Origin: Actinokineospora enzanensis DSM 44649
GTDB lineage: Bacteria > Actinomycetota > Actinomycetes > Mycobacteriales > Pseudonocardiaceae
Assembly (NCBI RefSeq): GCF_000374445.1
Contig: NZ_KB894407.1
Coordinates: forward strand, 124,001 to 188,000
Direction: 5' to 3'
DNA length: 64,000 nucleotides
Numbering within the stretch: position 1 is the first letter of the stretch; every line of letters starts with the position of its first letter. Positions 26,291 to 33,670 of the stretch are shown here, piece after piece. A model generated the notes under the pieces. That model was not told where the DNA came from. It worked only from the letters and a program-made list of their open reading frames with translations, and made no database searches. The translations under genes and the position numbers were made by a program.

Positions 26291-26606
26291 GGCCCGCCCC
26301 GGCCAGCTCGGTCACGACGGTGGTGGTCCACATCCGACCGCCCTCGCGGAACGGCTGGAGCCGCTCGCGGTGGCCGACGTGGGCGTCGCTGTGCTCGAAG
26401 GTCCGGAACGCCGCCTCGTCCGTCCAGTCGCTGATGATGTAGTAGTGGCCGTCACCGGTGGTGCTGCGCATCAGCCACTGGCCGAGGTTCGCCGGGTCGC
26501 CCGCGACGACGTCCCCCACGCTCACCCATGTCTTCTCGAACTCCTCTGCCATGCCCTCGCGGATCCGCATCTGCAGGATCACGCGGAACGGCGCGGAAAC
26601 ACTCAT
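26283..26606 (-). CDS. ABM-family (antibiotic biosynthesis) monooxygenase
   Basis: A 107-residue ABM-domain protein ('FRVILQMRIREGMAEEFEKTW', 'GQWLMRSTTGDGHYYIISDWTD', 'AFRTFEHSDAHVGHRERL'). It is similar in plan to WhiE-ORF/TcmH-type quinone-forming monooxygenases of type II polyketide clusters. The ATG at 26606 has GGAGGTTGG upstream; a TTG two codons earlier is less likely. Two ABM genes in a row plus a DUF1772 gene upstream suggest a cofactor-free oxygenation set. It lies 45 bp downstream of the DUF1772 gene. Confidence 0.78.
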   Translation of the reverse strand: MSVSAPFRVILQMRIREGMAEEFEKTWVSVGDVVAGDPANLGQWLMRSTTGDGHYYIISDWTDEAAFRTFEHSDAHVGHRERLQPFREGGRMWTTTVVTELAGAGRG

Positions 26607-26651
26607 CTCCAACCTCCGGAGGGGATATGCGCGGGAAGCCCGCGCGGGGTC

Positions 26652-27113
26652 TCAGGCGAGCACGAGGCACACGGCGACCGCGTCCGCGACGACGGCACCG
26701 CAGATCAGGCCTGTCCGCACCAGGTGCCAGCGGCGCCACCGCGCCCGCGGGTCGACGGCGGCCCAGTCGGCGGGCAGGTGGTCGGCGTCCAGACCGGCCA
26801 CCCAGCGGTTGATCGGCGCGGTGCGGGTGGCGGAGACCGCCAGCACCGCCGCCGTCGCCAGCACCGCCACGACCACCGGGACCCGCGCCCGCTCCGGTAC
26901 GGCGACCGCGGCGCCCAGCTCGCACAGCCAGGACAGGCAGGTCAGGATCGGCATCAACGGCTCCAGCCGTGGTCCGGCGAACTGCTTGGCCAGCACGTAG
27001 TCGCGGGGCGCCATGGTGACCAGCAGTGGTTCCGAGGCGAGGGCGGCGCCCAGCATCACCCCGGCCACGACGGCGCTCATGGCGAGTGCCAGCGTGGGCA
27101 GCAGACCGGCCAT
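26652..27113 (-). CDS. DUF1772 anthrone-oxygenase-like membrane protein
   Basis: A 153-residue membrane protein with four predicted helices. It shows the DUF1772 pattern: N-terminal helix with 'GVMLGAALASEPLL', central 'FAGPRLEPLMPILTCLSWL' and C-terminal 'INRWVAGLD ... DPRARWRRWHLVRT'. Eukaryotic members include anthrone oxygenases (HypC/EncC-like), and bacterial copies occur in aromatic polyketide clusters. The ATG at 27113 has a strong GGGAGGTGAC site; an ATG 12 bp earlier would lie across that site. A SARP-type promoter sits at 27151-27183. It is the first gene of the 27113-23512 transcript. Confidence 0.75.
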   Translation of the reverse strand: MAGLLPTLALAMSAVVAGVMLGAALASEPLLVTMAPRDYVLAKQFAGPRLEPLMPILTCLSWLCELGAAVAVPERARVPVVVAVLATAAVLAVSATRTAPINRWVAGLDADHLPADWAAVDPRARWRRWHLVRTGLICGAVVADAVAVCLVLA

Positions 27114-27150
27114 GTCACCTCCCATTGTGCGTTCTCCCGGTGCCGCAACG

Positions 27151-27183
27151 ACTATCGCGGCCGACGGTCGAGGCGATCTCGAA
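27151..27183 (-). promoter_or_regulatory. SARP-type promoter of DUF1772/ABM/sugar-methylation operon
   Basis: On the minus strand, TTCGAGA and CTCGACC-type heptamers repeat with an 11-bp period (27166-27183). After 8 bp (counted from the TCGAcCG heptamer) comes GATAGT (27156-27151), a good -10. The expected start leaves a leader of about 30 nt with the GGGAGGTGAC ribosome-binding site. Confidence 0.6.
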
Positions 27184-27188
27184 TGGAC

Positions 27189-28196
27189 TCAGGTCCGCAG
27201 CACCGCCGCGGACCAGGTGAAGCCGGACCCGATCCCGAGCACCAGCAACAGCCGGTCGGTGGCAGGCGCGCCCGCGCGCAGCAGGTGGTCCAGGCCCGCG
27301 AACTGGTCGGCCGCGCCCAGGTGCCCGATATGCCTGCTCCACGCCCAGTTCGTGGCGTCCGGGTCGATGCCGAACGGCCGGAGGAACCCGGCGGTGAGGC
27401 GGCCGAAACCGAAGTGCGGCAGCACGAAGAGGTCGATGTCGGCCAACCCCACGCCCGCGTCGGCGAGCGCCCGGTCGACGGCGGCGCGTTGCCCGTCCAG
27501 GATGCGACCGATGACCTGCGCCAGTCCGACCCGGCGCAGGTACTGCCGGACCCGGGCGTCGGCGGCGAACGGCACACCGCCCGCGAGCGGGGTGTCGGTG
27601 AACGGCTCGTCCCCGCGGTGCATCCGTTCCAGCTCGCCGTCGCCGACGGTGGCCACGCTGAGCAGTCGGGCGAGACCGCCACCACGCGCCAGCACGATGG
27701 CCGCGGCCCCGTCACCGAAGACCATGCCGTTCTCCGCGGTCCACCGGTCGAACGCGGGCGGGCAGAACTTGTCCCCGGCGGACAGCAATGCGGCCTGCCG
27801 CCGTGGGTCGGCCGCCAGGTAGGACGCGGCCAGTTCGAGCGCCGCCATGCCGCCGTTGGACATCTGCCGCACCTCGAACGCCGGGCAGCTCCCGCCCACC
27901 GCCTCGCGTTGCACATAGGACGCGGGCGCCCACAGGTCCAGGCCCTGGTGGTACACGCTCGCGTGCAGCACCAGGGCGAAGTCGGCCGGGTCGCGCCCGG
28001 AGTGCGCCACCGCGCCGATCGCGGCGGCGGCCGCCATCTCGATCGCGGCCTCGTCGCCCGCCACCCGGATCGCCGCCACCCGATCGGTCACCAGCCGGTC
28101 CGCGGGCCAGCGCCCGGCTTCCACCGCCGCCCGAGTGGGCACCTCCGGCGGGAGGTAGGAGCCCGTACCGGCCACGTACAAGTCGTCGCACCGCAC
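27189..28196 (-). CDS. KSIII-like acyltransferase with Ser in place of catalytic Cys (DpsC-like)
   Basis: A 335-residue protein of the KSIII-like acyltransferase/DpsC group. The nucleophile position reads 'VRQMSNGGMAAL', so Ser113 replaces Cys. A His is present in 'LPHFGFGRL', and the family's 'HIGHLGAADQFAGL' carries the C-terminal catalytic region. DpsC of daunorubicin synthesis also uses Ser and selects a propionyl starter with the acyltransferase DpsD. Other relatives (CerJ, ChlB3, PokM2) acylate sugars or aglycones. A divergent discrete acyltransferase gene (28312) fits the DpsC/DpsD pairing. The GTG at 28196 has no leader after the predicted promoter. Confidence 0.82.
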   Translation of the reverse strand: MRCDDLYVAGTGSYLPPEVPTRAAVEAGRWPADRLVTDRVAAIRVAGDEAAIEMAAAAAIGAVAHSGRDPADFALVLHASVYHQGLDLWAPASYVQREAVGGSCPAFEVRQMSNGGMAALELAASYLAADPRRQAALLSAGDKFCPPAFDRWTAENGMVFGDGAAAIVLARGGGLARLLSVATVGDGELERMHRGDEPFTDTPLAGGVPFAADARVRQYLRRVGLAQVIGRILDGQRAAVDRALADAGVGLADIDLFVLPHFGFGRLTAGFLRPFGIDPDATNWAWSRHIGHLGAADQFAGLDHLLRAGAPATDRLLLVLGIGSGFTWSAAVLRT

Positions 28197-28202
28197 GCGG
28201 GC

Positions 28203-28235
28203 AGCCTCGCGGTCCGGCCTCGAACCGCCCTTGAC
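28203..28235 (-). promoter_or_regulatory. SARP-type promoter of KSIII-like gene
   Basis: On the minus strand, GTCAAGG and TTCGAGG repeat at 11 bp (28218-28235). After 8 bp comes GAGGCT (28208-28203), then 6 nt to the GTG start. The transcript would be leaderless. Confidence 0.5.
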
Positions 28236-28242
28236 CGCACCG

Positions 28243-28275
28243 TTCGAGGCCGGTTCGAGGCCCGGGATCCACTGT
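28243..28275 (+). promoter_or_regulatory. SARP-type promoter of acyltransferase gene
   Basis: TTCGAGG repeats at 28243 and 28254 (11-bp period). The hexamer CACTGT (28270-28275) lies 8 bp after the TCGAGGC heptamer. A leader of about 30 nt carries AAGGGAG before the ATG at 28312. It is back-to-back with the minus-strand site. Confidence 0.6.
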
Positions 28276-28311
28276 GGATTCCGGAACCGTGGATCCCGGA
28301 AGGGAGTCGCC

Positions 28312-29517
28312 ATGACCACCGGGGAGCCCCGACTGGTGTGCTGGTGGGGCGCCGACGAGCGGGCCGCCGCGCGGATGGCCGAGCGGGTCGTCGCGGCCCT
28401 GGCCGCGGGGACCGATCCGCCCGACCCGTCGGTCGCGGGCCCGGGTGACCTGGTGCGCGGCGCCGTGGTCGCCGCGGACGCGGCCACGGCCGCCGCCCGG
28501 GTGTCGGCCGTCCGACCGGTCCGCGCTCGTGACCGCCCGGTCGTGCTCCTGCTCCCCGGCCAGGGCGCGCAGCAACCGCGCATGGCGGCGGGCCTGTACC
28601 GGCACGAGCCGATGTTCACCCGGCACGTCGACGAGCTGCTCGACCGGTTCGACGACCGGGTCCGCGCGGCCTGGCTCGCGGACCCGGCCCCCGGTCCCGC
28701 GGTCTTCGACGACCTGGCCATCGCCCAGCCGCTGCTTTTCGCGATCGGCCACGCACTGGCCCGGGTCGTGCTCGGGTGGGGCCTGCGGCCTGCCGAGCTG
28801 CTCGGCTACAGCGTCGGCGAGTTCGTGGCGGCGACGGTGGCGGGTGTCTTCGCCCCCGCCACCGCGGCGGAACTGTTGCGGGAGCGGGTCGAGCGGCTCG
28901 GCGAGGCCACCCCCGGTGGGATGCTGGCCGTGCTGGCCCCGCCCGACGCGGTGGCCGACCTGCTCGGCGGGGGAGTGGCGGTCGGCGCGGTGAACGCGCC
29001 GCGGCAGACGATCCTCGCGGGTCCCGACGGCCCGCTCGACGCGGTCGCGGCCCGGTTGCGCGAGCGCGGGATCACCTGCCGTCGGGTGCGTGCCCGACAG
29101 CCCTTCCACAGCCCGGTCATCGCCCCGGCCTGTGCCGCGTCGATCCCCGCCGTGGCGGCGGTGCCGCTGTCCGCGCCCGTGATCCCGGTGCGCTCGGCCT
29201 ACACCACCCGGGTGCTGCGCCCCGACGAGGCTCGCGACCCGGTGTTCTGGGCCATGCAGCCCGCGGAACCGGTGCTGTTCCACCCGACGCTCGACACCCT
29301 GCTCGCCCGCGACCACCTGCTGCTCGACATCGGACCGGGACAGAGCCTGACCTCACTTGCCGCGCTGCACCCGGCGGTGCGGTCCGGGGCGAGCGGGGTG
29401 GTCCCCCTGCAACCGGCGGCAGCGTCGCCTGTGGACGATCGAGCCGCGCTGCTGGCCGCCAAGGGCAGGCTGTGGGCCGAGGGCTCCCTGCCCCTGCACG
29501 GGTCCCGATCGATCTGA
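28312..29517 (+). CDS. Discrete acyltransferase (malonyl/acyl-CoA:ACP type, DpsD-like)
   Basis: A 401-residue protein. After about 75 N-terminal residues comes a full acyltransferase domain with 'LLLPGQGAQQPRM', nucleophile Ser167 in 'GYSVGEF', and His266 in 'QPFHSPVI'. Both catalytic residues are intact. Discrete ATs in type II clusters (DpsD, ZhuC) help select or edit the starter unit. It is the only polyketide gene in this block on the plus strand. It is divergent from the DpsC-like gene, which suggests joint expression. The ATG is preceded by AAGGGAG. A terminator follows at 29567. Confidence 0.85.
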   Translation: MTTGEPRLVCWWGADERAAARMAERVVAALAAGTDPPDPSVAGPGDLVRGAVVAADAATAAARVSAVRPVRARDRPVVLLLPGQGAQQPRMAAGLYRHEPMFTRHVDELLDRFDDRVRAAWLADPAPGPAVFDDLAIAQPLLFAIGHALARVVLGWGLRPAELLGYSVGEFVAATVAGVFAPATAAELLRERVERLGEATPGGMLAVLAPPDAVADLLGGGVAVGAVNAPRQTILAGPDGPLDAVAARLRERGITCRRVRARQPFHSPVIAPACAASIPAVAAVPLSAPVIPVRSAYTTRVLRPDEARDPVFWAMQPAEPVLFHPTLDTLLARDHLLLDIGPGQSLTSLAALHPAVRSGASGVVPLQPAAASPVDDRAALLAAKGRLWAEGSLPLHGSRSI

Positions 29518-29566
29518 ACTCCGTTTCCCGTCCCCTGCGCGGGTGATCCCCGTGGGACGGCACGGC

Positions 29567-29601
29567 ACCGCCCGACCGTGAGATCGTCGCGGTCGGGCGG
29601 T
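29567..29601. terminator. Bidirectional terminator hairpin
   Basis: A perfect 12-bp stem pairs ACCGCCCGACCG (29567-29578) with CGGTCGGGCGGT (29590-29601). It lies between the convergent acyltransferase gene and the end of the long core polyketide operon. Confidence 0.75.
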
Positions 29602-29613
29602 ACCCGTGGGACC

Positions 29614-30639
29614 TCAGCGCCGGGTCGCGATCACCAAGGTCTCGGTGCCCGCGATCGGTTGCGACGTCACGTCGTCGAACCCGTGCCGGACCAGCAGCTC
29701 CCGACAGTCCGCCACCGTGTACTCGGCACCGTCCGGTGTGGTCAGCAGCATGTTCAGGCTGCCGAGCAGGCTCAACGCCGACCCCCGGCGGTCGTCGGCG
29801 ATCATCCGGTCGTAGATCGCCACCCGGCCGCCCGCGGGGAGCGCGGCGTGCGCCTTGCCCAGCAGCATGGCGCGGTCGTCGGGGGACGCGCCGTGCAGGA
29901 CGTGGCCGAGGACGAGCACGTCCCCCGCGGGCAGCGGTGCCCGCTCGAAGTCGACGGCGGCGAACCGGATCCGGTCGCCGAGCCCGAAGCGGGGGATGTG
30001 CTCGTCGTACAGGCGTTCCACCGCGGGCAGGTCGAGGCAGACACCGCGCAGCGTCGGGTTGGCGGACAGCAGGACGCCGAGCAGGTTGCCGCGGGCGCCG
30101 CCGACATCGACCACGGTGGTCGGCTCCGGTGCCTCCGACAACCGGAGCGCGGCGGCCAGCTCGACCGCCACCCTGGTGCTGACGGTGTCCATGGCGGCCA
30201 TGAACTTCCGCGCCGTGACCGGGTCCTGGTACATGCCGTCGAGGAACACCGCGCCTGCCGCGCCCTGCGGCTTGCCCGTGCGCAACGCCTCGGTGAGGTT
30301 CCCCCACACTCCATAGAGGACTGTCCCGGCCATCTCGGCCAGTCCGCCGAGGTAGGCGGGCGAGTTCCGGTCGAGGAACATCCGCGTCGACGGGGTCGGC
30401 TGGTAGCGGTCCTCGTCGTCGCGGTCGAGCAGGTCGAGCGCGACCAGCGCGTCCAGGAAGTCGCGGCTCGACCGCGGGTGCAGGCCGCACCGCCGCTCGA
30501 CCTCGGCGGCCGTGCCCGCCGCGGCGGCCAGCTCGGTGAACAGGTCGAGCTCGACCGCGGCCTGCACGGCCCGGGAGGCGAAGAACCCCATGGTGAGCTG
30601 GTGCAGGCGGGCGGGGTCGAGCCCGGCGGTGGTGGTCAT
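29614..30639 (-). CDS. SAM-dependent O-methyltransferase (TcmO/polyketide type)
   Basis: A 341-residue class I methyltransferase with an N-terminal winged dimerisation domain ('AVELDLFTELAAAAGT') and a SAM site 'VVDVGGARGNLLGVLL'. A conserved acidic loop 'AVDFERAPLPAGDVLVLGHVLHG' follows. It belongs with polyketide O-methyltransferases such as TcmO. The ATG overlaps the preceding methyltransferase stop by 4 bp. It is the last gene of the core operon. It probably methylates a phenolic hydroxyl of the aglycone; the position is unknown. The usual catalytic His of strict O-MTs seems present as 'GHVLHG'. Confidence 0.83.
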   Translation of the reverse strand: MTTTAGLDPARLHQLTMGFFASRAVQAAVELDLFTELAAAAGTAAEVERRCGLHPRSSRDFLDALVALDLLDRDDEDRYQPTPSTRMFLDRNSPAYLGGLAEMAGTVLYGVWGNLTEALRTGKPQGAAGAVFLDGMYQDPVTARKFMAAMDTVSTRVAVELAAALRLSEAPEPTTVVDVGGARGNLLGVLLSANPTLRGVCLDLPAVERLYDEHIPRFGLGDRIRFAAVDFERAPLPAGDVLVLGHVLHGASPDDRAMLLGKAHAALPAGGRVAIYDRMIADDRRGSALSLLGSLNMLLTTPDGAEYTVADCRELLVRHGFDDVTSQPIAGTETLVIATRR

Positions 30640-31685
30640 GCTGGTCTCCTCGTGGTCGGGTGCTCGGTGGTCGGTCGGCAGCGCAGCACGGTCCAGCGGC
30701 CGGGTTCGGGGTCCTCGACCAGTCGGTAGCCCGCCCCGCCGACCAGCTCGCGCCAGTCGGCGAGGGTGCGGTCCCGGCCGCCGAAGACGGCGAGCATGTC
30801 CAGGTCGAGGAACTTGGCGTTGTCCCACGTGCCGGGTTCGGCGAGCACGCGGTCGAGCACGTGCACGTCCGCGCCCGCCTCGGTGGCGACACCGTGCGCC
30901 CAGCGCAGCACCCGTCCCGCGGCGTCGTCGTCCAGTACGTGCAGCACGCTCTTGAGCAGGTAGTGCGTGCAGCCGCGGGGCGGGTCGGCGGTGAAGAAGT
31001 CGCCCCCCACGACCTCGGCGCGGTCGGCGACCCCCGCCCCGGCCAACACCGCGGGCGCGTGCGCGACCGCGGCCGCGCGGTCGAACAGCACCCCCGTGCA
31101 CTCCGGGTTGGCCCGCAGCAGCGCGGCCAGCAGGGTGCCGTCGCCGCCACCGAGATCGGCGATCCGCGAGCCGGGCGGGAAGCGCAGGCGGGCCTGGTAG
31201 ACGTGGCTGACCGACGCCGCCAGCGCGCCCATCGCCTCGTCGAACACCGCCTCGTGCTCGGGGTGCTGTTCGATGTAGCGCCAGACCGGGGCGCCGAACA
31301 CGGCGTCGAACGCCGTCTCCCCGGTGCGCACGCTGTGCCGCAGCGCGCCGAAGGACCGCCAGCCCAGCTCGCCGCCGAGCAGCCGGAACAACGCGCCGGG
31401 CCCGCCGCGCAGGCACGCGCTGACCTCGTTCTGCGCGAACCGGCCGTCGGGGAGCTCGGCGAACACCCCGCCGGTGGCGGCCGCCCGCAGCACCCGGTGC
31501 AGCGACCGCGGGTGCGCGCCGACCCGGTCCGCCAGTGCCGCGGCGTCGCACGGACCGTCGGCCAGCTCGTCCGCGACGCCCAGCTCGGCGAGCACGGTCA
31601 CCGCCTGCATGAGCCGCATCCCGTCGGTGACGTGCAGCAGCCGGGCGACCGGCGGCAGCGTCGCCGGGTCCGGTCCGGCGGTCAC
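30636..31685 (-). CDS. SAM-dependent O-methyltransferase (like the TcmN C-terminal domain)
   Basis: A 349-residue methyltransferase. The N-terminal dimerisation region is 'MQAVTVLAELGVADELADG', the SAM loop 'IADLGGGDGTLLAALL' and the downstream motif 'YLLKSVLHVLDDD'. In tetracenomycin synthesis the aromatase TcmN carries a fused C-terminal O-methyltransferase. Here the aromatase and this enzyme are separate genes with a 4-bp GTGA overlap, in the same order. A first-ring or 3-O-methylation role is therefore plausible. It is followed directly by a second O-methyltransferase. Confidence 0.83.
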   Translation of the reverse strand: MTAGPDPATLPPVARLLHVTDGMRLMQAVTVLAELGVADELADGPCDAAALADRVGAHPRSLHRVLRAAATGGVFAELPDGRFAQNEVSACLRGGPGALFRLLGGELGWRSFGALRHSVRTGETAFDAVFGAPVWRYIEQHPEHEAVFDEAMGALAASVSHVYQARLRFPPGSRIADLGGGDGTLLAALLRANPECTGVLFDRAAAVAHAPAVLAGAGVADRAEVVGGDFFTADPPRGCTHYLLKSVLHVLDDDAAGRVLRWAHGVATEAGADVHVLDRVLAEPGTWDNAKFLDLDMLAVFGGRDRTLADWRELVGGAGYRLVEDPEPGRWTVLRCRPTTEHPTTRRPA

Positions 31686-32146
31686 GAGCCGACCCCGGTG
31701 CGCGCCGCCAGCTCGATCAGGCCCTTGATCCGTGCCATCTGCTCGGCGGAGCCCGCGGTGATCCGCCGCGCCATGAACTCGTCGTCCACCGGCGCGGTGT
31801 CCTTCAGATGGAACTCCTGGCGCCACCGCAGCTCCACTCCCGCGGGCAGCTGCCGGTACTCCCAGGTGATGTGCATGAACTCGAAGTGGCCGGTCTCCAC
31901 GCGCTCGGCGCGCACCCGCAGCCCGGCCCGGTCGCGGACCCGCCGGGACACCCAGCTCCAGGCCCGCCCGTGCTCGTCCGGGTGGGTGTGCAGCCGGAAG
32001 GTGGTGGTGACCCCGTCGTCGTCGAGGATCTCCACCCGCGCGTACTCGGAGAACAGCCCGGTCCACGACGCGACGTCGTTGGACATGTCCCACACCAGGT
32101 CGAGCGGCGCGTCGATGACGACCGCGTGCTCGGTGCGGGCGGTCAC
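31682..32146 (-). CDS. Polyketide aromatase/cyclase (TcmN N-domain type)
   Basis: A 154-residue single-domain SRPBCC (START-like) protein. It has the features of monodomain aromatase/cyclases ('APLDLVWDMSNDVASWTGLF', 'WSWVSRRVRD', 'MHITWEYRQLPAGVEL'). TcmN and WhiE-ORFVI guide first-ring closure (C9-C14 or C7-C12) of the unreduced poly-beta-ketone. No C9 ketoreductase of the actinorhodin type lies in this operon, which agrees with a TcmN-type route. The GTG overlaps the ACP stop by 4 bp. Confidence 0.88.
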   Translation of the reverse strand: MTARTEHAVVIDAPLDLVWDMSNDVASWTGLFSEYARVEILDDDGVTTTFRLHTHPDEHGRAWSWVSRRVRDRAGLRVRAERVETGHFEFMHITWEYRQLPAGVELRWRQEFHLKDTAPVDDEFMARRITAGSAEQMARIKGLIELAARTGVGS

Positions 32147-32412
32147 GACCGGGCCTCGACGAGGCGGTCGTTCACGTAGTCGACGACCGACCGCGGCGTG
32201 GTCAGCCGCTCGACCAGCTCGTCGGGCACCTCGAAGTCGTAGCGCCGCCCGATCAGCGAGGTCAGCTCCAGCACGGCGAGCGAGTCGTAGCCCAGCTCGG
32301 GGAACCCGGTGTCGAGGATGTCGGCGCCCAGGTCGACGCCGTCGTCGACACCGACCGCGGCGCGCATGATCTCCCGCAGGTCGTCGAGGGTGAACGTGGT
32401 GGTCTGGCTCAT
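32143..32412 (-). CDS. Acyl carrier protein of type II PKS
   Basis: An 89-residue ACP with the phosphopantetheine site at Ser44 in 'LGYDSLAVLEL'. It is the only ACP found in the cluster, although clusters that use special starters often carry a second one. It sits in the standard place between KS-beta and the aromatase. The ATG at 32412 is 28 bp after the KS-beta stop. Confidence 0.93.
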   Translation of the reverse strand: MSQTTTFTLDDLREIMRAAVGVDDGVDLGADILDTGFPELGYDSLAVLELTSLIGRRYDFEVPDELVERLTTPRSVVDYVNDRLVEARS

Positions 32413-32440
32413 GGTCTGGCTTCCTCCCGCGGTCGGTGGT

Positions 32441-33670
32441 TCAGCGGTCGAACGGGTCGTGGCGGACGAGGACCATGGCGCTGTTGAACCCGCCGTGGCC
32501 GCGGGCGACGACCAGGGCGGCGCGGACCGGCGCCTCCCGCGGCCGGTCGAGCACCAGGTCCAGGTCGCAGCCGTCGGCGAGGTCCCGGGTGGCGACCGTG
32601 GGCGGGATGAGCCCGTCGCGGATGGCCAGCGCGGCGGCGGCCACGTCGAGCGCGGCCCCCGCGTAGAGGCGGCCGGTCATCGTCTTGGGCGCGGTCACCG
32701 GCACCCCACGCGGCCCGAAGACCTCGGTGAGGACGCTGGCCTCGGCCAGGTCCAGCTCGGCGACCCCGGCCGCGTCGGCGAACACCACGTCGATGTCGGC
32801 CGGGGCGAGACCCGCGTCGTCGAGGGCGCCTGCGACCGCCCGGCCGAGACCGCCGGGCCGCCCGGAGCCCGGCCTGGGGTCGAAGGTGGCGGCGTGGCCC
32901 GCGATCCGCGCGTACGGCCGGGCGCGCCGGTGCCGCACCGCGTGTTGCTCGTCCTCCAGGACCAGGATCGCGCCGCCCTCGCCGGGCACGTAGCCCGCCG
33001 CGTCCCGGTCGAACGGCGTGTACGCGGCGGCGGGGTCGGTGCCGGTGGCGAGGTGCCCGGTGGTCAGCTGGGCCACCAGGCCGTACGGGGCCAACGAGGC
33101 GTCGGTGCCGCCGCTGACGACCATGGTGGCCGGGCCGTCGCGCAGCACCCGCCGGGCGTGCGCGATGGCGTCCAGGCCCCCGGCCTGCTCGGCCGCGATC
33201 GCCGCGCACGGTCCGCGCATGCCGTACCGGATGGACAGCTGGCCGGTGGTGGCCGCGTAGAACCAGGCGATCGACTGGAAGGCCCCGACGTGCCGGGGGC
33301 CCGCCGACCACAGCTTCGCGAGCTCCCGCTGGCCGAACTCGCCACCGCTGGACGAGGTCGAGGTGATCACGCCCATGGCGAACTCGGGGTACCGGGCCGG
33401 GTCGAGCCCGGCGTCGTCGAGGGCCATCGAGGTGGCCGCGAACGACAGGTGCGTCCAGTGGTCGGTCTGCGGGATCACCCGGCCGGGCACCCACCGCGCC
33501 GCGTCGAAGCCGGGCACCTCGCCCGCCAGGGCGCACGGGTAGCCGGTGGCGTCGAACCGGGTGATCGGGCGGATGCCGCTGGTGCCTGCCAGGGTCGCGG
33601 CCCAGTACCGCTCGGTGCCGACGCCGTTCGGCGCGGTCACGCCGATCCCGGTCACCACGACCCCGCTCAC
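32441..33670 (-). CDS. Ketosynthase beta subunit / chain length factor
   Basis: A 409-residue KS-beta. The catalytic Cys is replaced by Gln162 in 'AIAAEQAGGLDAI', the hallmark of chain length factors. It forms the heterodimer with KS-alpha and sets the number of malonyl extensions. The GTG overlaps the KS-alpha stop by 4 bp. Chain length cannot be predicted safely by eye; phylogeny of this protein would be the best predictor of product class. Confidence 0.94.
   Translation of the reverse strand: MSGVVVTGIGVTAPNGVGTERYWAATLAGTSGIRPITRFDATGYPCALAGEVPGFDAARWVPGRVIPQTDHWTHLSFAATSMALDDAGLDPARYPEFAMGVITSTSSSGGEFGQRELAKLWSAGPRHVGAFQSIAWFYAATTGQLSIRYGMRGPCAAIAAEQAGGLDAIAHARRVLRDGPATMVVSGGTDASLAPYGLVAQLTTGHLATGTDPAAAYTPFDRDAAGYVPGEGGAILVLEDEQHAVRHRRARPYARIAGHAATFDPRPGSGRPGGLGRAVAGALDDAGLAPADIDVVFADAAGVAELDLAEASVLTEVFGPRGVPVTAPKTMTGRLYAGAALDVAAAALAIRDGLIPPTVATRDLADGCDLDLVLDRPREAPVRAALVVARGHGGFNSAMVLVRHDPFDR

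Noticed and set aside
24646-26331. Upstream extension of the sugar O-methyltransferase frame to 939 codons
   Set aside because: The extension overlaps the C-methyltransferase and ABM genes in another frame. The family length fits the GTG at 24645.
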